Assembly (NCBI GenBank): GCA_023432655.1
Contig: JAEYUK010000178.1
Span: forward strand, 1-23,532
DNA length: 23,532 nt
Direction: 5' to 3'
DNA from: Pseudomonadota bacterium
GTDB taxonomy: Bacteria; Bdellovibrionota; Bacteriovoracia; Bacteriovoracales; Bacteriovoracaceae
The notes beneath the pieces were generated by a model. That model searched no databases. It saw only the letters and a list, made by a program, of their open reading frames with translations, and was not told the DNA's origin. This document shows, piece by piece, positions 1 to 7,103 of the stretch. Within the stretch, counting starts at the first letter, position 1. Each line of letters starts with the position of its first letter. The translations under genes were made by a program, and so were the position numbers.

Positions 1-573
1 GGTTTCGGAGTGAAGAAAACGGTGAAAGCCGCTGTAGCCGGTTTCTACATTGGGTTCCTGATAACGATCTGGGTAAAGGGCCTGGATGAATTTACCACCC
101 TTTGAGGACTTCTCATCCTTTTCGAAAATATACTCCGGCCCATAAATGTTGATGATGTCGCCGGGTTGTTTCTTTTCACCGGGATTTAGTTTGCGGCATA
201 GAGGACTTGAGAGCCAATATTCCATTTCCTCTGACCACACGAAGCGAGGCCTTAAAGAATGGTTCTTAAATGATAGGGCCGTGCCCCAACAGTTAGCACC
301 ACTTCGATAGAGTTTTTTATTCTGCACCTGTTTAACGAAGTCCGGTAAACAGGAGGAGATGGTTAGTGAAAAATTATTATTATTGGTTTTATTACAGGTA
401 GTCGTTGTGGGACTCTTCCGACTCCACTGACAAATCTCTTCCTGCCTTTTTAAAAGTTCGCTGCAGCTTTTTCCAGAAAGGATGACTTCATTCTTAGCGC
501 TATAACGGATGTTCACTTCGGAGGCGATGGCGGTGAAGCTTATGAATAGGAATAAGAGCGGGAGAAATTTCAT
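1..573 (-). CDS. Partial secreted protein, possible papain-fold (NlpC/P60-like) hydrolase
   Basis: An open frame runs leftward from an ATG at 573 to the window edge without a stop (191 codons seen), so the C-terminus is missing. The first ~18 residues (MKFLPLLFLFISFTAIAS) are a clear signal peptide, so the product is exported. Residues ~122-129 contain NCWGTAL, ~162-168 contain PGDIINI, and the last visible residues include GFHRFLH. The order Cys, then PGD-beta strand, then His is that of NlpC/P60 or CHAP-type cysteine hydrolases, which cut peptidoglycan peptides. The resemblance is by motif spacing only and the third catalytic residue cannot be placed. Several other Cys residues suggest disulfides. 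The Shine-Dalgarno is weak (CAGG directly before the ATG). Confident that it is a secreted CDS; the enzyme call is tentative. Confidence 0.7.
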   Translation of the reverse strand, partial: MKFLPLLFLFISFTAIASEVNIRYSAKNEVILSGKSCSELLKRQEEICQWSRKSPTTTTCNKTNNNNFSLTISSCLPDFVKQVQNKKLYRSGANCWGTALSFKNHSLRPRFVWSEEMEYWLSSPLCRKLNPGEKKQPGDIINIYGPEYIFEKDEKSSKGGKFIQALYPDRYQEPNVETGYSGFHRFLHSET

Positions 574-637
574 CCTGAGATCATAAAACAGAAGTGAGTC
601 GCAGGTGGGGTCTTTGTAAAAACTTCAGGGTTAATAC

Positions 638-665
638 AAAAAAGCCCCGCTCAAAGGCGGGGCTT
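638..665 (-). terminator. Rho-independent terminator of the DksA-like gene
   Basis: A 7-bp GC stem (644-650 with 657-663) extended by two A-T pairs has a 6-nt loop. On the minus strand it is followed by six T (638-643). It sits 12 nt past the DksA-like stop codon. Confidence 0.85.
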
Positions 666-676
666 AGGGTTATTAA

Positions 677-1153
677 TTAACTAACAATATCCTGATAAGA
701 CATGTGGGAGACAGTGAAATTGGTGGTACCAGTCTCATCTCTCTTATAGCCGCGCTCAAGATGTTCAATCGGAAGCACTCGACCATTTTTAATTGAATCA
801 CGGTTTTTATGGACCAGTTGATTCTCTTCTTTCTCTTCAAGCTCTTTGCAGTGGATGCAAAGGTCCGCCGTAGGACGCGCTTTAAGTCGATTAAGAGAGA
901 TCTCAGCGCCGCAGTCTTCACACTCTCCGAAAGAGCCATCCTCGATTTTCTGTAGGGACTTACGAACCTTCTTTAAATAAGTGGCGTTTCGGGCCTTAAG
1001 ACGAAAATCCAATTGGTTTTCTTTCTCAAGTGAAACGATATCGACTTCATCCCCTTCCATGGACTGTTCCGAAAGTTTGCCTTCGAAAACATCTTCTTCA
1101 GAGAGGATTTCCATGAAAAGATTTTTGAAGTGTTCAATAGTAGCTTTTTCCAT
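677..1153 (-). CDS. DksA/TraR-family zinc-finger transcription factor
   Basis: A 158-aa cytoplasmic protein of the DksA/TraR family, which enters the RNA polymerase secondary channel and tunes initiation, classically with ppGpp. The zinc finger is complete: C78-x2-C81 and C99-x2-C102, with the family signature ARPTADLC between them. A Lys/Arg-rich helical stretch (residues ~44-75) precedes it. D35 and D38 (DEVD) sit where the two essential coiled-coil tip aspartates of E. coli DksA lie. The N-terminal part is shorter than in E. coli DksA, and there is a ~45-residue tail after the finger, so this is a divergent paralogue rather than certain dksA. A good Shine-Dalgarno (GAAGGAG, ~7 nt spacing) fixes the start. 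It ends before its own terminator and is probably the last gene of its transcript. Confidence 0.88.
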   Translation of the reverse strand: MEKATIEHFKNLFMEILSEEDVFEGKLSEQSMEGDEVDIVSLEKENQLDFRLKARNATYLKKVRKSLQKIEDGSFGECEDCGAEISLNRLKARPTADLCIHCKELEEKEENQLVHKNRDSIKNGRVLPIEHLERGYKRDETGTTNFTVSHMSYQDIVS

Positions 1154-1170
1154 AAAGCGCTCCTTCGGTG

Positions 1171-1263
1171 CTAATTCTTCCTGAGGTAATTGGTTCTAAA
1201 TCCTTTTAAAACCAGAGAGTATCCATTGAGGTCGAAGGTGAAGTCCGTCTCAAAGCCACTCAT
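1171..1263 (-). CDS. Possible 30-aa ORF upstream of the DksA-like gene
   Basis: A short frame from ATG at 1263 to TAG at 1171-1173 encodes 30 residues (starts MSGFETDFTF, ends NYLRKN). The frame stays open upstream to 1338 (55 codons in all) but without another ATG, GTG or TTG start. AAGG touches the ATG, too close for an ideal Shine-Dalgarno. The stop lies 17 nt before the DksA-like start. It could be a leader peptide, the end of a decayed gene, or chance. I do not recognise the sequence. Confidence 0.25.
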   Translation of the reverse strand: MSGFETDFTFDLNGYSLVLKGFRTNYLRKN

Positions 1264-1341
1264 CCTTGAGTGTCCCTTCGCTCTCTTGCGGAACCATTGA
1301 GCAGGAATCGTGCCAACACGAAAGGTCCAAGATATTAGTCA

Positions 1342-1578
1342 GTTAGGTGAATAGTAACGAATGGTGTACTAAATCGCAGGGGCATTTTAGTCGAGAATCG
1401 AGGCCAATTTAGCTCCATGCTTGGAGTCACTAAGACCCTCAGCAAAAGAGTCAAACTCTCTAGAAAGCATTGGTCATTTCAAAGTTGTAAATAGTGTTCT
1501 TTGAGAGGACTAAATCAAGACAAGAAAAAATAAGAAGAAGTAGGGTCACAGGAATCTTTCAATGATGCTTCCACTAGA
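1342..1578. other. Gene-poor intergenic stretch, no gene called
   Basis: I see no convincing protein gene here. There are small inverted repeats (CTCCA...TGGAG near 1415-1430) and a 27-codon minus frame ending near 1337 without a convincing ribosome site. Promoters for the leftward DksA-like transcript and for the rightward small membrane protein must lie here, but no -35/-10 pair stands out. Confidence 0.4.
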
Positions 1579-1596
1579 CGCCCCAATGATGGGGCG
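1579..1596 (+). promoter_or_regulatory. GC hairpin just upstream of the 24-aa ORF
   Basis: A perfect 6-bp stem (CGCCCC/GGGGCG) with a 6-nt loop ends 12 nt before the Shine-Dalgarno of the small ORF at 1618. The following sequence has only four T, so it could be a weak terminator for upstream transcription or a 5' UTR structure. Confidence 0.4.
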
Positions 1597-1617
1597 CCAT
1601 TTTCTAATGGGAGTTTC

Positions 1618-1692
1618 ATGGAAGAGACAATAAGGATTCTCATTCTGGTCGGTGTCCTATTACAGCTAGCTGTAATGTGGAAAACACTTTAA
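1618..1692 (+). CDS. Probable 24-aa single-span membrane protein
   Basis: ATG at 1618 to TAA at 1690-1692 encodes 24 residues (MEETIRILILVGVLL, then QLAVMWKTL). There is an acidic N-terminus, an uninterrupted hydrophobic stretch from about residue 5 to 21, and a Lys near the C-terminus. That is the layout of a one-helix inner-membrane miniprotein of the kind that modulates larger membrane complexes. A Shine-Dalgarno (GGGAG, 4 nt before the ATG) and a downstream hairpin terminator make it a self-contained unit. No homologue is recognised and its partner is unknown. A chance ORF cannot be excluded at this length. Confidence 0.5.
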   Translation: MEETIRILILVGVLLQLAVMWKTL

Positions 1693-1698
1693 TGGGAT

Positions 1699-1745
1699 TA
1701 AGGGAAGGTGGATAACGCCATCTTCCCCCTTATTCTCTTTCTTAT
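1699..1745 (+). terminator. Terminator after the 24-aa ORF
   Basis: TAAGGG (1699-1704) pairs with CCCTTA (727-732 of the same line, i.e. 1727-1732). An inner stem of seven pairs including one G-U continues to a short loop, with a 2-nt CC bulge. A T-rich run (TTCTCTTTCTT) follows, giving a plausible rightward Rho-independent terminator. Confidence 0.6.
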
Positions 1746-1828
1746 TTTATTATCAAATTGAAACTCAAGTACAGAGGGATTTTTTTTGATTAAAATTCAA
1801 TTATTTAACTCTCTTTACCCGCTACCTT

Positions 1829-2260
1829 TTAGACATACTTCTCAGATTTCTCTTTGGAGAGCACGATCTCGCCGCGTTCACGAAGTTTGTGGACCAGGTC
1901 CATAATTTTTTTCTGAGCTTCTAAAACTTCCGAGAGCGGACGAGGCTTGCCTTTTAAAATGTCTTCGATATCTCTTCGCATATTGGTGGAGAACATATTG
2001 AGGAGATGTTCGGAGAGCTCTTTACTCGCTCCTCTTAGAGCGAGACCTAGAACATCTAAGTCAATGTCTTGAAGAAGGCGCTTCATCATGGTGACAGTGA
2101 GATATTGAAGGTCATCGAAGGTCACAAGATTTTGTTTGAGTTTGATGGCCATCTCAGGATCTTTGCGGGCGATCTCGGCGATGAGGGACTCTTGGGCCCC
2201 AAGGTCAAGTCCCTGGAGCATTTCAATAGCTTGTTTAAAACCATCAATCTTCTTGTTCAT
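1829..2260 (-). CDS. Stand-alone FliG C-terminal-domain protein
   Basis: A 143-aa protein whose residues ~45-143 follow the C-terminal third of the flagellar rotor protein FliG. They include the FDDL segment, the LALRGASKEL helix typical of FliG-C, the charged helix (MRRDIEDI) where torque residues interact with MotA, and the PRPLSEVLEAQKKI and GEIV endings. Full FliG is about 330 residues. The N-terminal FliF-binding domain and most of the middle domain are missing, and the first ~40 residues are not a recognisable FliG-N. It could be a rotor paralogue, a competitor of FliG, or a domain reused elsewhere. It starts 3 nt after the hldD stop with no clear Shine-Dalgarno, so it is probably translationally coupled to hldD. 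Confidence 0.8.
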   Translation of the reverse strand: MNKKIDGFKQAIEMLQGLDLGAQESLIAEIARKDPEMAIKLKQNLVTFDDLQYLTVTMMKRLLQDIDLDVLGLALRGASKELSEHLLNMFSTNMRRDIEDILKGKPRPLSEVLEAQKKIMDLVHKLRERGEIVLSKEKSEKYV

Positions 2261-2263
2261 AAA

Positions 2264-3250
2264 TTAACCAAAGTATTGGGAAGTCGCGGCCAGATGATTA
2301 CGAACGTAGTCATCAACAGCGTCTTCTAGTTTCATAAATTTAAATTTTGGAAGGGCCTTTTTAAGTTTCCCCATATCGGCCTGGGTGTAGTACTGATACT
2401 GGTTTCTCAGCTCAACCGGCATATCAATGAACTTGATCTTAGGCTCACGGTCCATGGATTTAAATGTGGCCTTAACCAGATCGTGAAAGCTTCGCGCCTC
2501 ACCGGTTCCCAGATTATAAATCCCAGAGAGAGAAGGTTTCTTTTTTCCAGCGTCGATGAGTTCAATCATCGCTCTTACCACGTCTTTGACGTAAACGAAG
2601 TCACGAAGCTGCTCGCCGTCTTTGTAATCCGGGCGGTGAGATTTAAAGAGCTTCACTTCGCCCACGTCTTTAATCTGATTAAAGGACTGATAAACCACTG
2701 AGCTCATTTTACCTTTATGGTATTCCTGAGGACCGAAGACGTTAAAGAACTTCACCCCAAACCAGACATTCGGCTTCTTTTTTTGTTTTAGAATCCACTC
2801 ATCTGAAAGCTGTTTAGAATAACCATATTTGTTAAGGGGCCTTAGGGCCGGGATGCCTTTATGGTCATCCTTGTAGCCTTGCTCCCCTGCCCCATAAGTT
2901 GCCGCACTAGAAGCGTAGACGATGGGGATATCAAGTTTTGCTGAAAGGGTTAGCAGTTCGTTGGTAAAAAGAGTGTTGTTCTCGTAGAGAAAATCCATGT
3001 CGAGTTCAGTAGTATCAGAGCAAGCTCCCATGTGATAAATCGCCTTGAGAGCGCTTTTTTTCTTCCACATCGGGTGATTAAAAAGATCTTCCACTTGAAC
3101 AAAAGAATCATATTTAAGCCCTGCAAGATTCTTCCATTTATCGCCACTTTCAAAGTGGTCGCAAAGGATCAAATCCTCGTGACCTCTCTCATTTAATTCT
3201 TTTACAATCACGCTTCCGATGAAGCCAGCGGCACCCGTCACTAAAATCAT
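2264..3250 (-). CDS. hldD: ADP-L-glycero-D-manno-heptose 6-epimerase
   Basis: A 328-aa short-chain dehydrogenase-type epimerase that converts ADP-D-glycero- to ADP-L-glycero-manno-heptose, the last step in making the LPS inner-core sugar nucleotide. The cofactor loop TGAAGFIG is at residues 5-12, the Ser-rich strand YASSAATYG at 112-120, and the catalytic Tyr142-x3-Lys146 in KYGYSK. The family signature FFNVFGPQEYHKGKMSSV and LRDFVYVKDV follow. Length matches the family (~310-330). A Shine-Dalgarno (GAGAGG) lies about 5 nt before the ATG. It leads a two-gene unit with the FliG-C protein. Its presence implies a heptose-containing LPS core. Confidence 0.95.
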   Translation of the reverse strand: MILVTGAAGFIGSVIVKELNERGHEDLILCDHFESGDKWKNLAGLKYDSFVQVEDLFNHPMWKKKSALKAIYHMGACSDTTELDMDFLYENNTLFTNELLTLSAKLDIPIVYASSAATYGAGEQGYKDDHKGIPALRPLNKYGYSKQLSDEWILKQKKKPNVWFGVKFFNVFGPQEYHKGKMSSVVYQSFNQIKDVGEVKLFKSHRPDYKDGEQLRDFVYVKDVVRAMIELIDAGKKKPSLSGIYNLGTGEARSFHDLVKATFKSMDREPKIKFIDMPVELRNQYQYYTQADMGKLKKALPKFKFMKLEDAVDDYVRNHLAATSQYFG

Positions 3251-3411
3251 GTTTTCCTCTCAAAGTTAGACCCCTTTATCATAGGCCTAAACGCTGAAAA
3301 CGTCATGCACCTCGACGAATGCCCAACTGATTTAAGTGACTATCTGCACTATTAACTTGGAAAATGGTGCGGTTTAGGTTAGAAATTCCCCATATTTTCG
3401 AAGGAGTTTTA

Positions 3412-4269
3412 ATGAACGTACCAGGCTGGATGATTGAAGAATCTTTTCGTAACACCTTTGCTATGGGTTTTAAAATAAAGGCCCATCTTCATAGCGAACA
3501 ATCCAAGTTCCAAAAGATTGATGTGGTAGAAACTGAATCAGTTGGAAAGCTACTCCTTCTTGATGGCAAGACCATGGTTTCTGATAAAGATGAATTTGTT
3601 TATCACGAAGTGGTTTCCCATATCCCTTATATGGTTTCCCGTAACTGTAAAAAAGTTTTAATCATCGGTGGCGGTGATGGCGGAGTGGTTCGTGAATTCG
3701 TGAAGCACCCGGATATCGAAAGAATTGATCTGGTTGAAATCGATGAGCGCGTGATCGAAGTATCTAAAAAGTATTTCCCTGACTGCACTTCAGGTCTGTC
3801 TGATAAACGCGTTCGTGTGCTTCCAGAAGACGGCTTTGCTTTCATTAAGCGCGCCAAGAATGAATACGACATTATCGTAGTGGATTCGACTGACCCGGTT
3901 GATTTCGCTTCAGGACTCTTCACTGATGAGTTCTACCAGGACGTTCATAATGCCTTAACTGAAGACGGCATCATGATGAACCAAACCGAAAACCCATTCC
4001 TAGATGAGTGGGGAGTAAAAAATATTTACAACAACATGAGAAAGATTTTTCCAGTGGTAAATTCTTTCAACGCTCCTATGCTTATCTATCCTGGAGTTTA
4101 TTGGACTTTCGGTTTCTCTTCTAAGAAATACCGTCCAACCGATATTAATCCAGACAAAATGTCTCACATGACAAATCTTCAAAGAAGCCTTAAGTGGTAC
4201 AATATGGATTGGCACAAAGGGACTTTCTCGATCTCTAACTTTCATAAACAAATGATCGGCCAGGAATAA
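3412..4269 (+). CDS. speE: Spermidine synthase (polyamine aminopropyltransferase)
   Basis: A 285-aa cytosolic enzyme that transfers aminopropyl from decarboxylated SAM to putrescine to make spermidine. The N-terminal beta domain (LLLLDGKTMVSDKDEF, residues ~47-62) and the Rossmann core with GGGDGG at 86-91 are present. The acidic ribose-binding strand (VEIDE) and the catalytic-loop Asp158 in VVDSTDP also fit. The loop after that motif reads VDFASGLF rather than the usual GPAxxLF, so substrate preference may differ. The frame is open to an ATG at 3364, but the ATG at 3412 has a perfect AAGGAG 5 nt upstream and gives the usual ~285-residue length, so I chose it. The agmatinase gene follows 7 nt later, which supports a polyamine operon. 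Confidence 0.93.
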   Translation: MNVPGWMIEESFRNTFAMGFKIKAHLHSEQSKFQKIDVVETESVGKLLLLDGKTMVSDKDEFVYHEVVSHIPYMVSRNCKKVLIIGGGDGGVVREFVKHPDIERIDLVEIDERVIEVSKKYFPDCTSGLSDKRVRVLPEDGFAFIKRAKNEYDIIVVDSTDPVDFASGLFTDEFYQDVHNALTEDGIMMNQTENPFLDEWGVKNIYNNMRKIFPVVNSFNAPMLIYPGVYWTFGFSSKKYRPTDINPDKMSHMTNLQRSLKWYNMDWHKGTFSISNFHKQMIGQE

Positions 4270-4276
4270 AAAACTT

Positions 4277-5176
4277 ATGACTACTGAACCACGTTTAATT
4301 AAAGAAGTTGAAGGGCTAGAGCCGCAAAAACCATTTATTGGTACTCAGTACGCTGAGGCGATCTACTCTCACTCAACTCACATTATTGGCTTTTGCTTTG
4401 ATGGGACAACCAGTTTCCGTCCAGGGGCCCGCTTTGCTCCTAGTGCCATCCGTGAAGCTTCTTACGGGCTTGAGGACTACTCTCCTTACCTTGATAAGGA
4501 CACACAGGACTACAACATCATCACCATGGGAGATCTTCCGACTTATCCGTCGAAGTGGCACCTCACCAATGAATTCTTCATGGAGATGACAAAAGATTTG
4601 GATCTTAAAAAAGATGAAATCAAATTCGTGACCTTAGGGGGCGAGCACTCCATCTCTTATGGCCCGATTGTGACTTATCTTAAAAACTACCCGGATCTGG
4701 TAGTTCTTCACCTAGACGCTCACACCGATCTTCGTGACGGCTATCTGGAAGAGAAGTTCTCTCATGCGGCTATCATTCGCCGTGTGTTGGATCACTTCAC
4801 CGACAAGAACCGTTTGATCCAATACGGGATCCGCTCAGGACCTCGCTCAGAATTTCAGTGGATGAAAGAAAATAAAACTCTCGCAAGCTCTCTTAAGGAG
4901 TGCTGCGAATGGCTCGAAGCTTTACCTGATGATCGTCCGATTTATTTAACTCTCGATCTCGATTTCTTCGACCCGGGCTTTTTCCCTGGCACAGGAACTC
5001 CTGAGGCCGGTGGTGAGGACTTCCATGGCTTCATGAAAATCCTTAAAATTTTAAACCGCAAAAACTTTGTTGGAGCAGATATCGTGGAACTCGCACCTAT
5101 GCTTGATGCCACTAATAACTCCTCTTGTTTTGCTTCTAAAGTTACTCGCGAGGTTATGCTCGCAATGAATAAGTAA
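4277..5176 (+). CDS. speB: Agmatinase (ureohydrolase family)
   Basis: A 299-aa binuclear-manganese hydrolase. Metal ligands are visible in the family motifs: GGEHS (H124), LDAHTDL (D147, H149, D151) and LDLDFFDP (D227, D229), followed by PGTGTPEAGG. This form of the last motif is typical of agmatinases and arginases. Position directly after speE favours agmatinase, which releases urea from agmatine to give the putrescine that SpeE consumes. An arginase or guanidino-acid hydrolase remains possible from sequence alone. Only a weak AGGA lies upstream, so translation may be coupled to speE. A strong terminator follows the gene. Confidence 0.88.
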   Translation: MTTEPRLIKEVEGLEPQKPFIGTQYAEAIYSHSTHIIGFCFDGTTSFRPGARFAPSAIREASYGLEDYSPYLDKDTQDYNIITMGDLPTYPSKWHLTNEFFMEMTKDLDLKKDEIKFVTLGGEHSISYGPIVTYLKNYPDLVVLHLDAHTDLRDGYLEEKFSHAAIIRRVLDHFTDKNRLIQYGIRSGPRSEFQWMKENKTLASSLKECCEWLEALPDDRPIYLTLDLDFFDPGFFPGTGTPEAGGEDFHGFMKILKILNRKNFVGADIVELAPMLDATNNSSCFASKVTREVMLAMNK

Positions 5177-5191
5177 TTGCCACAAAAACTT

Positions 5192-5217
5192 GCTGGGTGC
5201 TTGTCACCCAGCTTTTC
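5192..5217 (+). terminator. Terminator of the speE-speB operon
   Basis: A perfect 8-bp stem GCTGGGTG/CACCCAGC (5192-5199 with 5205-5212) with a 5-nt loop is followed by TTTT. It lies 15 nt after the speB stop. Confidence 0.88.
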
Positions 5218-5300
5218 TAACTCTTCGTTTTTACTTTCTCTACCCTCTCAATTATAACTTTTGGGCTTCCTCCTTTAGAATTTCTCCATTCGGAGGATCC

Positions 5301-5660
5301 ATGAGAAAACTAAGCCGCCTTGAGGCCAATAAAGAAGTTAGAAGAGTCTTAAATCGCCACGGAGTAGACCTCTCCTATTGTCAGTACAGTGTTGCAGGCA
5401 TGGAAGTAAGACTCACCGGCTGGTTATGTAAGCACGACACCTCCGACTATAACGGCTCTCAGATTGAGAGCATGATTCAGGAATTCATGCGGCTCTTACC
5501 GGGTTTTTCCATTGTGGGAAGTTTAGATAATTGGAGTTTCTCTACCGATCACATTAGTTTTCTGGGCGACAGTAACCAATCATCCAGTAGAGGAAACGGC
5601 GGCGAAGAAGATCAGGAACGTTATTACATTGATTACGATTATGATTCCGAGGCCGGTTGA
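5301..5660 (+). CDS. Small hypothetical protein with faint BON-like pattern
   Basis: A 119-aa protein without signal peptide or membrane segment. The frame is open upstream to 5190, but a GGAGG 4 nt before the ATG at 5301 decides the start, and the upstream part overlaps the speB terminator. Residues ~10-90 alternate helix and strand: helical N-terminus, the strand EVRLTGWL, a helix IESMIQEFMRLLPG, then strands. This faintly recalls BON-type alpha/beta domains. The C-terminus is low-complexity, with SSSRGNGGEEDQ and a Tyr/Asp-rich end (YYIDYDYD). Function is unknown. Its 3' end overlaps the end of the opposite-strand tatC by 22 nt. Confidence 0.7.
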   Translation: MRKLSRLEANKEVRRVLNRHGVDLSYCQYSVAGMEVRLTGWLCKHDTSDYNGSQIESMIQEFMRLLPGFSIVGSLDNWSFSTDHISFLGDSNQSSSRGNGGEEDQERYYIDYDYDSEAG

Positions 5661-6421
5661 TCAGGCGACTCATTGTCATCAATGTATCGGCGCTTTAAAT
5701 AAGGGTGAACCAAAAGCGCCACCGCGATAATTCCGATTTCGTATAAAACCATCATCGGAATCCAGACACACATCATACTTAAGATATCAGGTGTCGGTGT
5801 CACCACAGCGGCGAGGACCGCAAAAATCACGGCCAGGTACCGACGCCACTCGCGCAAAGAATACTTAGTTACAAGTCCCATGAAACCTAAAATCACGACA
5901 ACATTTGGAAGCTGAAAAAGAAGCCCTAAAAAGACTAAAACCTTACTTGAAAGAAGAAGATAGTCTTGAAGATTAAGCATCGCCTCAACATTTCCCACCC
6001 CGGCGGCGAGAAGGGTTTTGAAGGTAAAGGGAAAGATCACGTAGTAGCCGAAGGCCACACCAGAGAGAAATAGAAGAAAGCCTACAAAGATAAAAGGTCT
6101 AATCGCCTTAATCTCTTTGTCATAGAGACCGGGCTTAATAAAAAGCCAGGCTTCACGAAACCACAGAGGGCTGGCGAAAAAAACACAGGCCCAAAAAGCA
6201 ATTTGGAGTTCCGCCAAAACTTTATCTAAGAGTCCAGTAAAGATCACTTTACCCGTAGTGCCAATCGCCTCTCTTAAAGGGGCGAGCAGAAACTCCTGAA
6301 TATGGTTTGAAAAATAATAGCAGCCACCAAAAGAGACGACTAAAATAATCAGGATTCGAATCATCCTCGTTCTTAGTTCTTCCAGGTGTTCCATGAAACT
6401 CATTTCTTTCATGAGACCCAT
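5639..6421 (-). CDS. tatC: Twin-arginine translocase subunit TatC
   Basis: A 260-aa polytopic inner-membrane protein that recognises twin-arginine signal peptides in the Tat pathway for folded proteins. The N-terminus carries the signature MSFMEHLEELRTR. Six hydrophobic segments follow, with the conserved loop FIKPGLYDKE holding the acidic residue that matches E103 of E. coli TatC, then FGYYVIFPF and TPTPD. The usual FGxxFExP motif reads LLFQLP here, so the conserved Glu (E170 in E. coli) is Gln. The frame is open to 6502, but that extension overlaps the divergent gene. The ATG at 6421 (or 6412) gives the normal ~258-residue length, with only a weak ribosome site. No tatA or tatB is adjacent. 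Confidence 0.9.
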   Translation of the reverse strand: MGLMKEMSFMEHLEELRTRMIRILIILVVSFGGCYYFSNHIQEFLLAPLREAIGTTGKVIFTGLLDKVLAELQIAFWACVFFASPLWFREAWLFIKPGLYDKEIKAIRPFIFVGFLLFLSGVAFGYYVIFPFTFKTLLAAGVGNVEAMLNLQDYLLLSSKVLVFLGLLFQLPNVVVILGFMGLVTKYSLREWRRYLAVIFAVLAAVVTPTPDILSMMCVWIPMMVLYEIGIIAVALLVHPYLKRRYIDDNESPDQPASES

Positions 6422-6479
6422 CTTAGCTCTAAGACTATTTTCTGTCTTATCTTTTCTAAATTCAGGGTACAATTGACCT

Positions 6480-7103
6480 ATGAAATATCTTCTGGCCCTC
6501 ATCTTAATCTTACCGTCACTGCCTCTGGAGGCGAGAACTCGTCAGATTCTTAAATGCTTAGGGCAAGAAGAGCAGCAGTTTCATCTTAAAAAAGATTCAG
6601 GTCCCTTGTATGAGCTTAACCAAAGGCTCATCTCTGAAATGCTTCAGATTCCCCGGATTGAAATCAGTTCCGCAGACTTTGAGGAGATCTGTAAGAATCC
6701 TAAATACTCCGCCTCCTGGAAGCTTCTTGAGCAGTCCATTAAAAAAGGTAAAGAACTCTTCATTTATCCGGAGAGCGTGACCGGTATGCAGCGGAGCATG
6801 GCCGAAGGAATGGTTGATGATTACATAGAAGCGACGAGAGAAATTCTTCTGACTTTTATTAACCAGGTCCAGATGCTCTCCCCGACTCCCACTTGCCTGA
6901 AGGAACAGATTCCTGAGCTCGATAATTTCTTCATTGAGATTAAATATCTGCAAGAGGATGTGGATCTTCAGCAAATTTTTAAAGGAAAAGATAAGAAGAT
7001 CTTTGACCGCCTGACTTACTTTCCGGAAGCCTTTAAGAAGTGCCGGGAAGACCTTAAGAAGAAGGCCAAATCCAAATCAACTGCCCGTCCTAAGAAGAGC
7101 TGA
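6480..7103 (+). CDS. Secreted hypothetical protein with Lys-rich tail
   Basis: A 207-aa protein with a classical signal peptide (MKYLLALILILPSLPLEA), so likely periplasmic or secreted. The mature part is mostly helical and charged, with four Cys (in the segments KCLGQ, EEICKN, TCLKE, KCRED) that could make two disulfides. The C-terminal ~15 residues are strongly basic (KKKAKSKSTARPKKS). No family is recognised. Its start lies 58 nt from the divergent tatC start. Its last 88 nt overlap the 3' end of the opposite-strand BFD gene, and the basic tail is encoded wholly inside that overlap. Confidence 0.72.
   Translation: MKYLLALILILPSLPLEARTRQILKCLGQEEQQFHLKKDSGPLYELNQRLISEMLQIPRIEISSADFEEICKNPKYSASWKLLEQSIKKGKELFIYPESVTGMQRSMAEGMVDDYIEATREILLTFINQVQMLSPTPTCLKEQIPELDNFFIEIKYLQEDVDLQQIFKGKDKKIFDRLTYFPEAFKKCREDLKKKAKSKSTARPKKS

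Noticed and set aside
673..939. Overlapping minus frame of 88 codons inside the DksA-like gene, and similar shadows in hldD, speE, speB, map and the ureohydrolase
   Set aside because: They lie inside confidently identified genes in another frame and have no motifs or ribosome sites.
1829..2260. Truncated fliG pseudogene
   Set aside because: The frame is intact with its own start close behind hldD, and the missing domains leave no trace upstream, where hldD is complete.
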